NCBI GenBank assembly: GCA_051000345.1
Contig: JBPCOJ010000046.1
Location: 16,780 to 80,779, forward strand
Reading direction: 5' to 3'
Origin: JBHENC01 sp051000345
Lineage (GTDB): Bacteria; Acidobacteriota; Blastocatellia; Pyrinomonadales; Pyrinomonadaceae
DNA: 64,000 bases
Of this stretch, positions 61,081-64,000 are shown one piece after another. Within the stretch, counting starts at the first letter, position 1. Every line of letters starts with the position of its first letter. A program made the position numbers and the translations under genes. Under the pieces are notes generated by a model. The model was not told the DNA's origin and searched no databases. It saw only the letters and a program-made list of their open reading frames with translations.

Positions 61081-64000
61081 ACGTCGCACGCTTTGCCGAT
61101 CATCATCACAAAGCGACTTACTTGATTGTCGCGCTGCTGTGCGTCGCAGGGCTTTACAGCGTCTTTCAACTTCCTTCGAGCATCTACCCGGAAGTCGAAT
61201 TTCCGCGCATCATCATTGTTGCGGAAGGCGGACAATTAGAGCCGCGCAATATGGTCGTCGCCGTCGCGCGCCCGCTCGAAGACGCCGTCAGTGCTTTGCA
61301 GGGCGTGCAGATTGCGCGCGTTACTTCGCGCACCGTGCGCGGTTCTTCGGAAGTCTCCGTGCAGTTTTCGCCGAGCACGGACATGCAGCTTGCCTTGCAA
61401 CTCGTGCAGGCGAAGGTCGGGGAAGTGCAACCTAATTTGCCCGCCGGTCTCGAAGTTGACGTGCAGCGTTTGACGCCTTCTGTTTTCCCTATCATTAGTT
61501 ACAACCTGACGGGCGCGCCGCCGACTTTGTTGCGCGAGCTTGCGACGTACACGATTCGCCCGCGTCTCGCCCGCTTGCAGGGCGTCGCGCAAGTGCGCAT
61601 CGAAGGCGGCGACGTGCGCGAGATAGAAGTCGTCGTCGCGCCGGAACGCCTCGCCGCGAATCATCTCACGATAGGCCAGATCGAAGACGCGATTGGACAA
61701 ACGAACGCGGTTGCTTCCATCGGGCGCGTCAGCCGCAATTATCAGCAGTACAACGTGCTTGCGACAGGCGAAGCGCTCTCCATCGAAGACATACGCCGCA
61801 TCGTCGTCGCAACGCCTAGTTCGACAAAGGGCAAGCCGGAAGACGGCGGCGCAGATCGCACGCCGATTCGCGTTGCGGATGTCGCCGAAGTGAAATACGG
61901 CGCGGAAGACCGCACGAGCGTGTTCACTGGAAGCGGCGTGCCAGCGGCGATTGTCAGCGTGACGAGACAGATTGGCGGCAACACAGTCGCCATTGCAGAT
62001 GAAGTTGACAGTGTGATGGCATCGCTTCGCACTGAATTGCCGCGCGGCATCAAGATCGAGCGCGTTTACAATCAAGCGGCTCTCGTGCGCGATTCCATCG
62101 CCAGCGTGCGCGATGCAATCTTGATCGGCGGAGTGCTCTCAGTCTTCGTGCTGCTCGCGTTCCTCGGACACTTGCGCATCACCTTGATTGCCGCGACGAC
62201 GATTCCGCTGACCGTCGTTATTACTTTTTTCTTCATGCGCTTGTTCGGGCAGACGTTCAACTTGATGAGCCTCGGCGGTGTCGCCGTCGCCATCGGGTTA
62301 GTAATAGATGATGCGGTGGTCGTCGTGGAAAACATCGAGCGGCATTTGCGCCGACGCGAAACGGAAAACAGGCGCGATGCGATTTACGGCAGCGTCGGCG
62401 AATTAACGGGCGCGGTTGTCGGTTCGACGCTGACGACGGTCGTTGTTTTTCTGCCGCTGATTTTGCTCGAAGGAGTCGTCGGGCAATTCTTCGCGGCGCT
62501 TTCTGTGGCGCTGACGGTTTCCGTGCTCGTCTCGCTTTTCCTCGCGCTGACATTGATTCCGCTGCTCGCCGACCAGCTTTTGCCGGAAACGCAGAATACT
62601 TTTATCGACAATGCTTCGATCAATGTCGCGCAACGCGATGATGACAGCCGTATCGAGCCGGAAGACGAAGCGGGCGCGATGGAAGCATCAAGCGGCAAGC
62701 TGGCGCGGCGCATTCAAAATTTGCTGGCGAGCCTCGAACGTCGATACACGATGATGCTTGATTGGGTTTTCAAGCACAGAGGCACGGCAATCGCTGCGAC
62801 GCTCATCGCCGTCTTGCTCGGCGCGTTCGTTTACACGCGTTTGGAGACGGGCTTTTTGCCGGAGATGGATGAAGGCGGCTTTGTCCTAGATTACCGTTTG
62901 CCGCCGGGAACATCGCTGGCGGAAACAAACGCCGTCGTTTCAAAAATGGAAAAGATTTTGCGCGACACGCCGGAGATTGCCGCTTTTTCAAGACGCACCG
63001 GATCGCAACTCGGCTTTTTCGTCACAGACCAAAACGAAGGCGACATTCTCGTGCGTTTGAAAAACGAGCGAAGCCGTGAATCCGAAGAAATTGTTGACGA
63101 TGTGCGCCGCCGGATCGAGAGCACCTTGCCCGCCGCGCACGTCGAGTTTGTCGAACTTTTGCAGGACGTGATCGAAGACTTGGCGGGCAGCCCGCGTCCC
63201 GTCGAAATCAAATTGTTCGGCAACGATTTGCAAGTGCTGCAACATGCCGCAACGGGACTCGGCGAGCGAATCGAAAAGATTCCCGGCATCGTCGAGCTTT
63301 ACAACGGCGTCAGCGCAGGCTCGCCTGAACTCGTCGCGCGCATAGACGCCGTGCGCGCCGAACGCGCGGGACTAACAGTGCAAGCGATTTCTACTCAATT
63401 AAGCGGCGCGCTGCTCGGTCATCGCATTACGCAGATGCGCGAAGGCGACAAACTGACGGGCGTGCGCGTGCGTTTGCCGGATGAAACGCGTTTCGATTAC
63501 TCGAAGATAAGCAATGTTCCGATCACAACGCCCGGCGGTGTCACGCAACCTCTTGCCGCCTTCGCAGACATCCGCCGCGAAGCAGGACAAAGTGAACTTG
63601 TGCGGCAGGATCAAAGGCAGATGGTCGCGCTCACCGCTGGCTTAAGCGGGCGCGGGCTTGGCTCCGTTACCGCAGACGTTCAAGCGTTGCTTGCGAAGAC
63701 GCGCCTTCCGCCCGGCGTCGTTTACGAACTCGGCGGGCAATATGAAAGCCAGCAGACGGCGTTCCGTGGTTTGCTGATGGTCTTCGGCCTCGCCATCGCG
63801 CTTGTCTTCGTCGTGCTCGTCGTGCAATTTCGTTCCTACAAAGAGCCGCTGGTGATTCTCTTCGCCGCACCCGTCTCGCTTGTCGGCGCGCTGCTCGCGT
63901 TGTGGCTGACGCGGACGCCGCTCAATATCTCATCGTTCATGGGGCTGATTATGTTGATCGGCCTCGTTGTCAAAAACGGAATTATTTTGCTCGACTACGC
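61077..64000 (+). CDS. RND efflux pump permease, partial
   Basis: Open from the ATG at 61077 to the end of the window (974 codons); RND pumps have 1000-1100 residues, so little is missing. Features: first helix KATYLIVALLCVAGLYSVFQ, a porter domain (LPSSIYPEVEFPRIII), the TM4 proton-relay motif with two Asp in AIGLVIDDAVVVVENIERH, and the second half opening at KHRGTAIAATL with EMDEGGFVLDYRLPPGTS. It uses the proton gradient to export drugs or metals. The DEGGF segment and PepSY gene lean toward CusA/CzcA-like heavy metal pumps, but the substrate is uncertain. Confidence 0.92.
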   Translation, partial: MNVARFADHHHKATYLIVALLCVAGLYSVFQLPSSIYPEVEFPRIIIVAEGGQLEPRNMVVAVARPLEDAVSALQGVQIARVTSRTVRGSSEVSVQFSPSTDMQLALQLVQAKVGEVQPNLPAGLEVDVQRLTPSVFPIISYNLTGAPPTLLRELATYTIRPRLARLQGVAQVRIEGGDVREIEVVVAPERLAANHLTIGQIEDAIGQTNAVASIGRVSRNYQQYNVLATGEALSIEDIRRIVVATPSSTKGKPEDGGADRTPIRVADVAEVKYGAEDRTSVFTGSGVPAAIVSVTRQIGGNTVAIADEVDSVMASLRTELPRGIKIERVYNQAALVRDSIASVRDAILIGGVLSVFVLLAFLGHLRITLIAATTIPLTVVITFFFMRLFGQTFNLMSLGGVAVAIGLVIDDAVVVVENIERHLRRRETENRRDAIYGSVGELTGAVVGSTLTTVVVFLPLILLEGVVGQFFAALSVALTVSVLVSLFLALTLIPLLADQLLPETQNTFIDNASINVAQRDDDSRIEPEDEAGAMEASSGKLARRIQNLLASLERRYTMMLDWVFKHRGTAIAATLIAVLLGAFVYTRLETGFLPEMDEGGFVLDYRLPPGTSLAETNAVVSKMEKILRDTPEIAAFSRRTGSQLGFFVTDQNEGDILVRLKNERSRESEEIVDDVRRRIESTLPAAHVEFVELLQDVIEDLAGSPRPVEIKLFGNDLQVLQHAATGLGERIEKIPGIVELYNGVSAGSPELVARIDAVRAERAGLTVQAISTQLSGALLGHRITQMREGDKLTGVRVRLPDETRFDYSKISNVPITTPGGVTQPLAAFADIRREAGQSELVRQDQRQMVALTAGLSGRGLGSVTADVQALLAKTRLPPGVVYELGGQYESQQTAFRGLLMVFGLAIALVFVVLVVQFRSYKEPLVILFAAPVSLVGALLALWLTRTPLNISSFMGLIMLIGLVVKNGIILLDY

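Noticed and set aside
61236..62075. A 279-codon open frame on the minus strand
   Set aside because: It is antisense to the RND pump gene and reflects the codon bias of that gene; Arg/Ala/His-rich with no motifs.

Overview
This is a 64 kb chromosomal window of moderately high GC. It most resembles an acidobacterium of the Blastocatellia type. That placement is inferred from the overall gene repertoire and style (a secreted M14 peptidase, a large OPT transporter, dense multi-PAS hybrid kinases, many short palindromic intergenic repeats) and was not tested by phylogeny. No plasmid, phage or insertion-sequence genes were seen.

Layout. 1-9.1 kb is housekeeping and membrane: the end of ribF, a UbiB/ABC1 kinase-like protein, an SPFH protein with a small membrane partner, an M14 peptidase and an OPT peptide transporter. 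9.3-12.3 kb holds a secreted pseudopilin-like protein, a PilZ protein, a CBM9-like protein and an SDR that lacks the usual catalytic Tyr/Lys. A 0.66 kb gap (12.3-12.95 kb) contains a dense run of hairpins. 12.9-19.3 kb encodes an HD-GYP/GAF/GGDEF protein and an operon of a PAS histidine kinase and an NtrC-type regulator.

19.4-25.9 kb is a tryptophan/anthranilate catabolic locus: a kynureninase-like enzyme, tryptophan 2,3-dioxygenase and a benzoate-CoA-ligase-family enzyme form one operon. A divergent old-yellow-enzyme-like gene and a convergent flavin monooxygenase look like the two halves of the fused 2-aminobenzoyl-CoA (or salicylyl-CoA) monooxygenase/reductase. The likely lower pathway lies 22 kb away at 48-52 kb (acyl-CoA dehydrogenase, two PaaG-like crotonases, a RidA-family protein without the canonical Arg), with a canonical crotonase at 55.4 kb. 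The inferred route is tryptophan, kynurenine, anthranilate, anthraniloyl-CoA, dearomatised CoA ester, then beta-oxidation-like steps. No kynurenine formamidase or thiolase is in the window.

Between these parts lie a glycosyltransferase group with a truncated acyltransferase (26-30 kb), a cytochrome P450 (30.3-31.6 kb), and a 16 kb same-strand island of nine signalling genes (31.7-47.9 kb): two-component proteins, two GGDEF proteins (one with EAL), and one kinase with a receiver domain that lacks its phospho-acceptor Asp.

52-64 kb holds an M16 protease, a crotonase, a selenocysteine tRNA, dprA, and a tightly coupled efflux operon (PepSY protein, TolC-like outer membrane protein, RND adaptor, RND pump) that runs off the end of the window. 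Several families of palindromic repeats occupy the intergenic spaces.
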